Position numbers and translations under genes: made by a program
Assembly: GCA_019419625.1 (NCBI GenBank)
Contig: DXZO01000064.1
Location: 1-43,233, forward strand
Length of the DNA stretch: 43,233 nucleotides
Direction: 5' to 3'
Source of the DNA: Collinsella sp.
GTDB taxonomy: Bacteria; Actinomycetota; Coriobacteriia; Coriobacteriales; Coriobacteriaceae
The notes under the pieces: model-generated
What the model was told of the DNA's origin: nothing
The model's database searches: none
Seen by the model: the letters and a program-made list of their open reading frames with translations, nothing else
Shown: positions 1 to 6,819 of the stretch, piece after piece
Numbering within the stretch: the first letter of the stretch is position 1
Layout: every line of letters starts with the position of its first letter

Positions 1-426
1 AATCACATCGTTCTGGGCCGTCGCATTCAGGGTGCCGTCGCCGGTAATGGCAAGGTTACCGTTCTTAACAGCAATGGCGCTCTGCCCGGCGTCGGCCGTG
101 ACGGTGTTGGTGCCCGTCACGCCGATGGTGAGGTTGCCCTTGGCGCCGATGGAGCCGCCGTCGTAGCCGTTGAGCTTCATGTCGTCGGCGCCGTTCCAGG
201 ACCAGGTTCCCGCCTCGTCGCCGGCAGCGGTGCCCGCGTCGTACTGCGTGCCGCCCACGTTGACCCAGTCGGCGGCGAGCGCCACGCTCGGCAGCAGCAG
301 CTGGCCGGCCATGAGCACGCAGGCCCCCGCGCAGGCGAGTTTTGCACCCACGCGGCGCCACGTTCCGTGGGAGAGCGAGCACGCGCGGCCGTGGTCGATT
401 GGGTTGTCATGGATTTGCTTTCGCAT
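1..426 (-). CDS. Secreted or surface protein, N-terminal part only (cut by the window edge)
   Basis: Reading the minus strand from an ATG at 426 gives 142 uninterrupted codons that run off the window start, so the C-terminal part is missing. A good ribosome binding site (AAGGAGG) lies about 5 bases upstream. The product starts with a basic segment, then a hydrophobic signal-peptide core with a likely signal peptidase cut after VALA (near residue 51). The mature part is rich in Gly, Thr, Asn and Asp with short repeating strands (for example GNLTIGVTGTNTV and GNLAITGDGTLNA). This resembles the beta-helical or carbohydrate-binding-domain repeats of large gut actinobacterial surface proteins. Substrate and anchoring cannot be judged because the C-terminus is outside. 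It is divergent from the LuxR-type gene and shares a 218-bp upstream region with it. Confidence 0.75.
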   Translation of the reverse strand, partial: MRKQIHDNPIDHGRACSLSHGTWRRVGAKLACAGACVLMAGQLLLPSVALAADWVNVGGTQYDAGTAAGDEAGTWSWNGADDMKLNGYDGGSIGAKGNLTIGVTGTNTVTADAGQSAIAVKNGNLAITGDGTLNATAQNDVI

Positions 427-644
427 GTGAGCCTCCTTGTCGTAAGGGGTGCTTCTATAACACCATGTTACGGGAAGATATCCGGATCCCGGGGCACAAA
501 TTCTCATGTGGCGCACCTACCAGCGCAAAAGGCAACGAGCATGCGATTGCCAAGCGCGCCCCGCCCGCCCCCCGAAAGGCCCACCCTCACCGTCATGGTC
601 TACAATCGAGGGCACGATTATTCCGTCCACCCAAAGGACCGTCC

Positions 645-2048
645 TTGAACCTGAGCAGGCCTAAAATCAACGCGCTTCTGGCACTCGCGCTCTTCACCTT
701 CGCCTTCCTTGCCGCCGAGTTTCGCTTCGACGTCAACGTCGGGCTGCTCGCCGGTGCCGAACGCGTTGTGATCGCACAGGGCTTTATTCTGGGCGCGAGT
801 GTACTCGGCTTTATCGGATACGCGCCGCTGCTCGGGCTCGCACAGCGCAAAGGCCACTCACTGGCAGCCGTCAACGCCGCCGCCCCTATCGTCATCGTGG
901 GCCTGACCCAAATTCAGTCCCCCACGGCCCCACTTGCCCTCGAGATTCTGGGCTGCGTGGCGTTCTTTGGACTCGGCCTGCTGGGCGCCGCCACTCACCA
1001 CGCCTTTTCGTTGACATTCCAGGATGACCCCAAACTCGCCACCGGTGCGGGAGCAGCCTATGCCGCGGGCATCCTGATACAGTTCGCCATCAACCTGCTC
1101 AATTGCGGCGGTATCGCAGAGCTCATCGTCCTTGGCACAGCGACTATCGCCATCTCCGCCCTCAGCGCCACTACCCAAGAGGCAAACGAGGGCCCCAGCC
1201 CCACCATCAACCCCTTTGCCGAGCCCTCGCACGCCCTCGCTAAGCAGGCGTGCTGGAGCATCGCGCTCGTCATGATTCTCGCCTGCCTGTTCTCGACGCT
1301 CGATAACGTCGTCACGTTCTCCAACGCCCACGGCACCATCGCCGTACAGACCTGGCCGCGCCTCTTTTTGGCGGCGAGCGGTCTCGTCGCCGGTATCGTC
1401 TTTGATCTTGCCGAGCGTCGCTACATGGGCCTCATCATGCTCGGCGTCACGGCACTTTCCACCATCTCAATCTTGGCCGTGGAAGCCGGCGCCGACCCCA
1501 ACTTGGGCCTCATCGTCTTTTATCTGAGCTCGGGCTTTTTTGTCACGTTCTTTACCGCCACGTTTACGCAGCTGGCGCCGCGCATGCACACGCCCGCACT
1601 GTGGGCTGGCATGGGCCGCGCAGCCAACAACGTGTGCGCGTTCACTACGTCGGGCATCTCGCTGGCACTTGTAACCTCGGGCAATGTCGCCCTCATCATG
1701 ATCGGCGCGCTCATGCTGCTTGTGGCGGCGAGTGTGGCGTTTGTAGCCGCGGGCCTGTTCCGCCTGCCCCAAACCGAGCAGGAGCGCGAGCACGAGCAAC
1801 GAGCCGAGAAAGCGCTCGCTGCGCCGAGCATCGAAGAGCAACGCCAGGCCTTCATCGCCAACCACGCCCTCACCCCGCGCGAAGTCGACGTGCTCATAGC
1901 CGTGACACAGGACGAACGCCCGCTCAAGCAGGTCGCCGAGGAACTCGGCATCTCGATGCGCATGGTACAGCGCCACCTGAGCTCTATCTACCAAAAGACC
2001 GACACGCAGACGCGCGCCGGTCTCACCAAGGCCTTCCCCTCGGCCTAA
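645..2048 (+). CDS. LuxR-family transcriptional regulator with N-terminal multi-spanning membrane domain
   Basis: A 467-residue protein. About 370 N-terminal residues form roughly ten to twelve hydrophobic segments, resembling a transporter-like sensor domain. The last 62 residues are a LuxR-type helix-turn-helix, from LTPREVDVL through ELGISMRMVQRHL. Membrane-embedded LuxR regulators of this shape are an expanded family in Coriobacteriia; their ligands are mostly unknown. The frame stays open upstream to 342, but I place the start at the TTG at 645. AAAGGA (633-638) sits 6 bases upstream, the first membrane helix begins soon after, and the longer form would run across the promoter region of the divergent surface gene. 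The neighbouring surface protein is a possible target, by position only. The gene ends at the hairpin at 2054-2092. Confidence 0.85.
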   Translation: MNLSRPKINALLALALFTFAFLAAEFRFDVNVGLLAGAERVVIAQGFILGASVLGFIGYAPLLGLAQRKGHSLAAVNAAAPIVIVGLTQIQSPTAPLALEILGCVAFFGLGLLGAATHHAFSLTFQDDPKLATGAGAAYAAGILIQFAINLLNCGGIAELIVLGTATIAISALSATTQEANEGPSPTINPFAEPSHALAKQACWSIALVMILACLFSTLDNVVTFSNAHGTIAVQTWPRLFLAASGLVAGIVFDLAERRYMGLIMLGVTALSTISILAVEAGADPNLGLIVFYLSSGFFVTFFTATFTQLAPRMHTPALWAGMGRAANNVCAFTTSGISLALVTSGNVALIMIGALMLLVAASVAFVAAGLFRLPQTEQEREHEQRAEKALAAPSIEEQRQAFIANHALTPREVDVLIAVTQDERPLKQVAEELGISMRMVQRHLSSIYQKTDTQTRAGLTKAFPSA

Positions 2049-2053
2049 AACAA

Positions 2054-2092
2054 AAACCACCACAAAGGTGCCTGTCCCCTTTGTGGTGGTTT
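2054..2092. terminator. Bidirectional terminator hairpin with REP-like core
   Basis: A perfect 15-bp inverted repeat (2054-2068 with 2078-2092) surrounds a 9-base loop containing CCTGTCCC. It lies between two convergent genes and has A and T runs on its flanks, so it can serve both. The same element, in inverted orientation and with one mismatch over 36 bases, occurs at 39519-39554, again between convergent genes. Confidence 0.8.
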
Positions 2093-2099
2093 TGGTCGG

Positions 2100-2723
2100 T
2101 TAGCCTTCGAGCTGGGCCACTTTGTAGCGGTAGGCTGCGGCGATGACGTCCTTGCAGCCCTCGCGGCCCAGCTTGGCGCGGTTGACGACGATGTCCTTGC
2201 CGCTCGTCATCTTCCACTTTCCGGCACTGTAGCGCTTATAGAACGCCTCGCGCGCCTTCTGCTGCTGCTTGACCAGCTTGGCGCCCTTCTTTTTGTTAAG
2301 GCCACGCTTCTTGCGCACAATCTCGACGCGGTCCTCAAAAGGAGCGGTCACCAGCACGGCAATGTGATTGGGGTTGTTACGCAGCAGGTAATCGGACAGA
2401 CGGCCTTCGATAATGCAGCTCTCGGTCTCGCCCAGATCCAAAATCACCTGGCTCATCTTTTGGAACAACTTGTCCGAGTACGAACGCGCATCGTAGCGGT
2501 CGGGCAGAAACGCCATATTCTCCACGGCCAGACGCTCGTCATAGGCGGCCATCTTGTCGAGCGACTCGCCCGCGCGCAGCGACGCACGCACCAGCAGCTC
2601 GTTATCGTACAGCGGAATCCCCAGCTCATCGGCAAGGATACGGCCGATCTCGTGGCCCTCGGCACCAAAGTCGCGCGCGATGGTAATGACCACGGGGCTC
2701 TTCTTGTTCTCCAGATCGCTCAT
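2100..2723 (-). CDS. Cytidylate kinase-like family protein
   Basis: A 207-residue protein of the cytidylate kinase-like family (Cytidylate_kin2), small P-loop kinases whose substrate is generally not established. The N-terminus VVITIARDFGAEGHEIGRIL corresponds to the family P-loop, normally of the form GSGGREIG; here it reads GAEGHEIG, so the glycine pattern is altered. IIEGRLSDYLL matches the family segment that often reads GRGADYIL. A basic stretch (RKKRGLNKKKGAKLVKQQQ) is probably a lid region. Start: ATG at 2723 with AAAGGAA 6 bases upstream. It stands alone, separated from the upstream ABC operon by a 107-bp structured element. Housekeeping CMP kinase activity should not be assumed; that enzyme (Cmk) is a different, more conserved protein. 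Confidence 0.75.
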   Translation of the reverse strand: MSDLENKKSPVVITIARDFGAEGHEIGRILADELGIPLYDNELLVRASLRAGESLDKMAAYDERLAVENMAFLPDRYDARSYSDKLFQKMSQVILDLGETESCIIEGRLSDYLLRNNPNHIAVLVTAPFEDRVEIVRKKRGLNKKKGAKLVKQQQKAREAFYKRYSAGKWKMTSGKDIVVNRAKLGREGCKDVIAAAYRYKVAQLEG

Positions 2724-2787
2724 CGCGATTCCTTTCTAACAAATGAGAAAGAGGCAGTCTCTGTTTCCCATTTTGTCACTTACGCCG

Positions 2788-2895
2788 GTCCTGGTTTCCC
2801 AAGTGCGGCAGATTGCCCCGAAAGAGGGGCGCCGCGTACTAAATGTACGCAAGCGACGATTGAGGGGCAAGGTGCCGTGCTTGGGGAAGCAGGAC
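2788..2895. repeat. Structured element, copy A (strand-swapped form)
   Basis: A long imperfect hairpin starting at the stop codon of the amino acid permease gene. The outer helix is 2788-2793 with 2890-2895. It continues through 2795-2803 with 2880-2888, then 2804-2810 with 2873-2879. An internal loop follows (GA at 2811-2812 against GG at 2871-2872), then a helix 2813-2819 with 2864-2870. The apical hairpin is 2834-2839 with 2845-2850. Copies B (6171-6318) and C (29491-29640) share the same internal loop. In A the two strands of that loop are exchanged, while the apical part (2820-2863) is nearly identical to C. Function unknown: structured RNA, terminator or mobile palindrome. Confidence 0.6.
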
Positions 2896-3533
2896 TATGC
2901 GGCCACAATACGACGTTGATATGCCCTCACCAACAGCGAGATACCAAAGTTGAGCACAAAGTACATCGCAAACACCAGGCCGTAGAGCATGAGCACCTGC
3001 GACAGGTCGATCGCATGGGCCATCACGACGTTTGCCGTGTACATGAGCTCGGCCACGTTAATGCCCGAAAGATACGAGCTGTCCTTGATGACGGTCGTGC
3101 ACTGGCTAAACAGCGCCGGAATAATCGTCTTAAATGTCTGCGGCAGAATGATGTAGCGCATGGTGGCAAAGAAGCCGAAGCCCTGGCTCTGCGCCGCCTC
3201 AAACTGGCCGCGCGGAATCGAGTTGAGGCCGCCGCGCACAATCTCGGCCATAACAGCGCTGGTAAACAGCGTAAAGGCGATGGTCGAAATCACAATGTCC
3301 AAACCCTGCACCGTAAAGTAGATAAACAGGATCCACAGCAGGTTCGGCGTGCAACGGAACAGCTCGATATAGGCGCTCACCAAAATACGGAACGGGCGGG
3401 GCGCATAGCTTTTAACGAGCGCCAGCACCGTGCCAAAGATGAGCGAGAAAGAGATCGACAGCGCCGAGATCTCTATGGTCTTAACAAAGCCGCCCCAAAT
3501 GTAGAGCAGGTTGGTCGCGTTGAAGATTTCCAT
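2895..3533 (-). CDS. Amino acid ABC transporter permease (second permease of the operon)
   Basis: A 212-residue inner-membrane permease of the polar amino acid (HisM/GlnP) family, with about five hydrophobic segments. The coupling motif with its conserved EAAxxxGxxxxxxxxxIxLP pattern is present as EAAQSQGFGFFATMRYIILP, where the ATPase docks. It starts 3 bases after the stop of the first permease, so the two are very likely translationally coupled and form a heterodimer. The usual length for the family is 210-230. It is the last gene of the operon ATPase, binding protein, permease, permease. Its stop codon overlaps the base of structured element A. Substrate (glutamate, glutamine, aspartate or cystine) cannot be fixed from the sequence. 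Confidence 0.9.
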   Translation of the reverse strand: MEIFNATNLLYIWGGFVKTIEISALSISFSLIFGTVLALVKSYAPRPFRILVSAYIELFRCTPNLLWILFIYFTVQGLDIVISTIAFTLFTSAVMAEIVRGGLNSIPRGQFEAAQSQGFGFFATMRYIILPQTFKTIIPALFSQCTTVIKDSSYLSGINVAELMYTANVVMAHAIDLSQVLMLYGLVFAMYFVLNFGISLLVRAYQRRIVAA

Positions 3534-3536
3534 GCG

Positions 3537-4283
3537 CTAGGCCTCCTCTACGTTGTCGAGCCCCAGCTCGGCCAGGCTCACGCCGCGCGGACGCTCCTTG
3601 GAGCGACGCTCGAGCCACTGCACCAGCATGGCGAGCGGAAAGCAGATGATGAAGTACATAAGGCAGCAGACGATGTATCCCTGCAGGTAACCGTACAGAC
3701 TCACAAAGTTGTCGGAACGGTACATAAGGTCGCCGCCGGCCACAAGCGCCAGTACCGACGTGTTCTTGACCAGGTTGAGCGCCTGGTTACACAGCGGCGG
3801 CAGAATGATCTTGAATGTCTGGGGCAGCACGATGTACCAGTACGCCTGCGCACGGGTAAAGCCCTGGCTCTGGGCCGCCTCCATCTGACCGCGCGGAACC
3901 GCCTCGATGCCGGTGCGGATGACCTCCGAAATGTAGGCCGCGTGATACAGGCCCACGCCCAAGAAGCCCAGCACGAACGGCGCGATGCGCACCGGCTGGT
4001 CGGCACCGGTTATGGCCTGCAAAAACTGCGGACCGGCCATGTACATAAAGAGCACCTGCACGGGCAACGGAGTGTTCTGGTAAAACTCCACGTACACGCG
4101 GCTTATGGCGCGCAGCACGCGTGAGCGAGTGGTAGAGAACACGCCCAGCAGCGTGCCCAGCACCAGCGACAGCAGCAGACCGGCAACGACCACCTGTAGC
4201 GTCACGCCAAAGCCCTCCCAGAAGGGCCCCATGTTTTGAAATGTCGTCGACCAACGGTCGGCGTCAAATAATCCTTCGAGCAT
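3537..4283 (-). CDS. Amino acid ABC transporter permease (first permease of the operon)
   Basis: A 248-residue permease of the HisM/GlnP family with the ATPase-coupling loop EAAQSQGFTRAQAYWYIVLP. It is the partner of the following permease, with which it shares this motif almost exactly. I chose ATG at 4283 because AAGGAAGG lies about 6 bases upstream; the frame is open a further 11 codons without a better site. It follows the binding-protein gene by 25 bases. The N-terminal 30 residues before the first membrane segment are polar and amphipathic. Family membership is firm; the transported amino acid is not. Confidence 0.9.
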   Translation of the reverse strand: MLEGLFDADRWSTTFQNMGPFWEGFGVTLQVVVAGLLLSLVLGTLLGVFSTTRSRVLRAISRVYVEFYQNTPLPVQVLFMYMAGPQFLQAITGADQPVRIAPFVLGFLGVGLYHAAYISEVIRTGIEAVPRGQMEAAQSQGFTRAQAYWYIVLPQTFKIILPPLCNQALNLVKNTSVLALVAGGDLMYRSDNFVSLYGYLQGYIVCCLMYFIICFPLAMLVQWLERRSKERPRGVSLAELGLDNVEEA

Positions 4284-4308
4284 TTGATTCCTTCCTTGGA
4301 CGATGCGC

Positions 4309-5187
4309 CTATACAAGACCCCAGGTCTTGACCTCTTGGTCGAGCCAGCCGTCGGCCAGGCGATCGCAAATCACCTGATCGACCACGGCCGAAAGGTCGC
4401 AGCCCTTCTTGGTCGCCACGCCGTAGCCCTGCTCGCCAAACTTGACCTCGGGCTGCAGCAGCTCAACGGTCTCGTTCATGTAACCGGCCAGCGTGGAGCG
4501 GTCCATGGCAAAGACGTCGATATTGCCAGCGTCGAGCGAACTCTTGATGATGGGGTAGCCGCTAAAGGCCCTAAACTCGGGCTTGCAGCTAAAGCCGTTG
4601 TCCTTGATCATCTGCTCGATCAGGCCCTGCGTGGTAGCACCCTGGCTCACGCCAATGACCTTGCCGTCCAGGTCCTCAATCGAGGTAAAGCCCGAACGCT
4701 TCTTGACCATGAGTCCCACGTAGTCGGTGCGGTACGGCGTCGAGAAATCCCAGCTCTTCTTGCGCTCGTCGGTGATGGTGTAGGTCGCCGCGACCACGTC
4801 GAGCTGGCCGTTATCGATCAGCGGGCCGCGCGTCTTGGGCGTTACGTCGGTAAACTCGACAAGCTCCTGGGCGCGGGCCTCCTTATAGCTCACGCCAAAG
4901 ACGGCAGCGGCAATCTGGTAGCACAAATCGACTTCCATGCCTTCAAAGCGGCCCTTGGCGGTGTCGTAATAACCGTAGCCGGGAACGTCCTTCTTAACGC
5001 CGGCATTCAGATGACCACGCGACTTGATGGCCGCAAGCTTGGACCCCTTGTCGGAGCCCTCGCCGCTGGTGGAGTTGCCGCAACCGGTAAGCGCGGTCCC
5101 CGTCAGCGCGAGCATGCCGGCGCCTGCCAGCTGCAAAAAGTGACGGCGCGACACGGCCGCCCTCGTCATATCCGTCATGTCCATCAC
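4309..5187 (-). CDS. Amino acid ABC transporter substrate-binding lipoprotein
   Basis: A 292-residue extracytoplasmic solute-binding protein of the polar amino acid type (SBP_bac_3). Near the N-terminus an SRRHFLQ sequence looks like a twin-arginine motif. It is followed by a hydrophobic core and a lipobox LTGC with the lipidated Cys near residue 36, so the mature protein would be membrane-tethered. Later motifs typical of the fold are visible: FEGMEVDLCYQIAAAVFG, DVVAATYTITDERKKSWDFS and GVSQGATTQ. The start is GTG at 5187 (or the ATG directly after it), 5 bases after the ATPase stop, with a weak ribosome site, which suggests coupling to the ATPase. It delivers the amino acid to the two permeases encoded next. 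Confidence 0.9.
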   Translation of the reverse strand: MMDMTDMTRAAVSRRHFLQLAGAGMLALTGTALTGCGNSTSGEGSDKGSKLAAIKSRGHLNAGVKKDVPGYGYYDTAKGRFEGMEVDLCYQIAAAVFGVSYKEARAQELVEFTDVTPKTRGPLIDNGQLDVVAATYTITDERKKSWDFSTPYRTDYVGLMVKKRSGFTSIEDLDGKVIGVSQGATTQGLIEQMIKDNGFSCKPEFRAFSGYPIIKSSLDAGNIDVFAMDRSTLAGYMNETVELLQPEVKFGEQGYGVATKKGCDLSAVVDQVICDRLADGWLDQEVKTWGLV

Positions 5188-5192
5188 CGCGC

Positions 5193-5924
5193 CTAGTGCA
5201 GAATCTTGGACAGGAACTCGCGGCAGCGCGGGTTCTCGGGGTTATCGAAGAAGTGCTCGGGCGTGCCCTCTTCCAGAATGCGGCCGTCCTCCATAAAGAT
5301 GACGCGGTCGGCCACCTGGCGCGCAAAGCCCATCTCGTGCGTCACGCAGATCATGGTGATATCCTCCTGCGCGAGCTCAATCATAACGTCCAGGACTTCC
5401 TGGACCATCTCGGGGTCGAGCGCCGAGGTCGGTTCGTCAAACAGGATGATGGGCTGCTTAGTGCACAGGGCACGGGCGATGGCGATGCGCTGCTGCTGAC
5501 CGCCTGAGAGGTTCTGTGGATACTCGCCGGCCTTATGTGCCATGCCGACGCGCTTGAGCGCGGCGATGGCGATCTCGGTCGACTCCTCCTTGCTCTTCTT
5601 TTGCAGCTTGATGGGCGCGAGCGTCAGATTGCCCAGCACCGTCATGTTGGGATACAGGTTGAACTGCTGAAACACCATGGAGCTATACTTGCGAGCCATC
5701 TCCAGGTGATTCTTTTTGGTGAGCGGCGTACCGTCGATGACAACCTCGCCCGACGTGGGCTCCTCCAGATAATCGACGCAACGGATGAGCGTCGACTTAC
5801 CCGAGCCGGAAGGCCCGATCATTACGAGCTTTTCGCCGCGCTTGACGGTGAGGTTGATATCTTTGAGCACATGCAGGTCGCCAAAGTACTTGTTGAGATG
5901 CTTGATCTCGATCATGTCTGCCAT
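5193..5924 (-). CDS. glnQ: Amino acid ABC transporter ATP-binding protein
   Basis: A 243-residue ATPase of the GlnQ/HisP type. Walker A is GPSGSGKST (residues 37-45), the Q loop lies in VFQQFNLYPNMT, the signature is LSGGQQQRIAIARAL (from 139), and Walker B is IILFDEPTSALDPE (from 159). The switch His is in CVTHEMGFAR. Length is normal for the family. It opens a four-gene operon and starts at ATG 5924, with GAAGGGA 5 bases upstream. A possible -10 box, TACAAT, is on the minus strand at 5960-5965; no good -35 is seen. The name glnQ reflects the family; the real substrate is not proven. Confidence 0.92.
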   Translation of the reverse strand: MADMIEIKHLNKYFGDLHVLKDINLTVKRGEKLVMIGPSGSGKSTLIRCVDYLEEPTSGEVVIDGTPLTKKNHLEMARKYSSMVFQQFNLYPNMTVLGNLTLAPIKLQKKSKEESTEIAIAALKRVGMAHKAGEYPQNLSGGQQQRIAIARALCTKQPIILFDEPTSALDPEMVQEVLDVMIELAQEDITMICVTHEMGFARQVADRVIFMEDGRILEEGTPEHFFDNPENPRCREFLSKILH

Positions 5925-6032
5925 GAATGTCCCTTCCCTGCGTTTACACGAGTTGAACTATTGTACGGAAAGAACCGCGTTTCCGCAGCCCACACTACAT
6001 TCCCGTAAAGAACCCGCAACCTTCCACCTAGT

Positions 6033-6095
6033 CATTGGGGACAGGCTTAAATGAGTGCCCGCTCATTGGGTACTCATTTAAGCCTGTCCCCAATG
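6033..6095. repeat. Long perfect palindrome with GGGGACAGG motif
   Basis: A perfect 24-bp inverted repeat (6033-6056 with 6072-6095) around a 15-base loop. Each arm contains the GGGGACAGG / CCTGTCCCC motif seen in other intergenic hairpins of this window. The loop and the right flank repeat shorter CATTGGG / CCAATG pieces, so alternative folds are possible. With structured element B it occupies most of the 397-bp gap between the yqeY-like gene and the amino acid ABC operon. No long T run follows, so it is probably not a simple terminator. Confidence 0.75.
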
Positions 6096-6170
6096 AGCGC
6101 CCAATGACCAGTCAGGGGAGGTGCCCTTCATCAGACCCGAAAATAATACAACCGCCCTTGTTGAGCATAA

Positions 6171-6318
6171 GTCAGCGAAAACCCGTACACGCGAGCAAGG
6201 TGACGTGAAATGAAAGGGCGCAGACCTTATGGTCGCGCCCTTGAAATTGAACGTCAGATTGCCGCGTGTACGGGTTTGCAGCGTCGAGCCGTTACGCAGT
6301 TTGGTAAAACCGCGTAAC
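6171..6318. repeat. Structured element, copy B
   Basis: This element begins 3 bases beyond the stop codon of the yqeY-like gene. Reading the plus strand: helix P1 is 6179-6193 with 6263-6277 (15 bp, perfect). Helix P2 is 6195-6206 with 6251-6262, broken only by the internal loop GG (6199-6200) against GA (6257-6258). Apical helix P3 is 6216-6226 with 6231-6240, with one bulged A. A separate hairpin, 6291-6302 with 6307-6318, has a GGTA loop and adjoins the gene. Copy C at 29491-29640 has the same plan with different stem sequences. Confidence 0.65.
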
Positions 6319-6321
6319 AAA

Positions 6322-6771
6322 TTACGCGAGCTTTGCGCCGACGATCTTTGCCGCGGCAGGCTTATCGAAGTTGCCGCCGGTGGCCTTGCCAAGTGCTCCC
6401 ATGACCTGGCCCATCTGCTTCTTGGATGTGGCGCCCAGCTCGGCGATGACCTGCTCGATCAGAGCCTCGAGCTCCTCACCCGAAACCTGCGCGGGCAGCA
6501 GGCTCTCCAGAATCTTGACCTGCTCGGTCAGGTTGTCGGTACGGTCCTGGTCAGTACCGGCTTTAATGGACATCTCCAGCGTCTCGCTCGTCTGCTTAAT
6601 CAGACGCTTGATCATGCTGTTGACGTCTTCCTCGGTCACGTCGCGGCGCTCGTTAACCTCGATATTCTTCACCTCGGCCTTAACCTGGCGAATGATGGAC
6701 AGGCGAACCTTATCCTTGGCCTTCATGGCGGCGATCATTTCCTGCTGCAGCTCTTCGTTGGTCATCTGCAA
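6322..6771 (-). CDS. yqeY: GatB/YqeY domain-containing protein
   Basis: A 149-residue soluble protein matching the YqeY family, which resembles the C-terminal tRNA-binding domain of GatB. The pattern is typical: an N-terminal helix with AAMKAKDKVRLSIIRQVKAEVKNIE, a middle of amphipathic helices, and a C-terminal GQVMGALGKATGGNFDKPAAAKIVGAKL. A role in tRNA-dependent amidation has been proposed for the family but is not settled. The start ATG at 6771 has GAGGAGG 8 bases upstream. The upstream foldase gene ends 48 bases away, so the two are probably co-transcribed. Structured element B follows 3 bases after the stop. Confidence 0.88.
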   Translation of the reverse strand: MQMTNEELQQEMIAAMKAKDKVRLSIIRQVKAEVKNIEVNERRDVTEEDVNSMIKRLIKQTSETLEMSIKAGTDQDRTDNLTEQVKILESLLPAQVSGEELEALIEQVIAELGATSKKQMGQVMGALGKATGGNFDKPAAAKIVGAKLA

Positions 6772-6819
6772 ATCCTCCTCAATAGCGTGGGCGGCACTCG
6801 CACGAGCACCGTCCCATGA

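Noticed and set aside
342..644. N-terminal extension of the LuxR-type gene
   Set aside because: The frame is open but rich in basic residues and Pro, has no ribosome site, and crosses the promoter region of the divergent surface gene.
2364..4124. Plus-strand frame opposite the permeases
   Set aside because: The minus-strand genes have clear families and starts; the frame has His/Arg-rich composition typical of antisense shadows.
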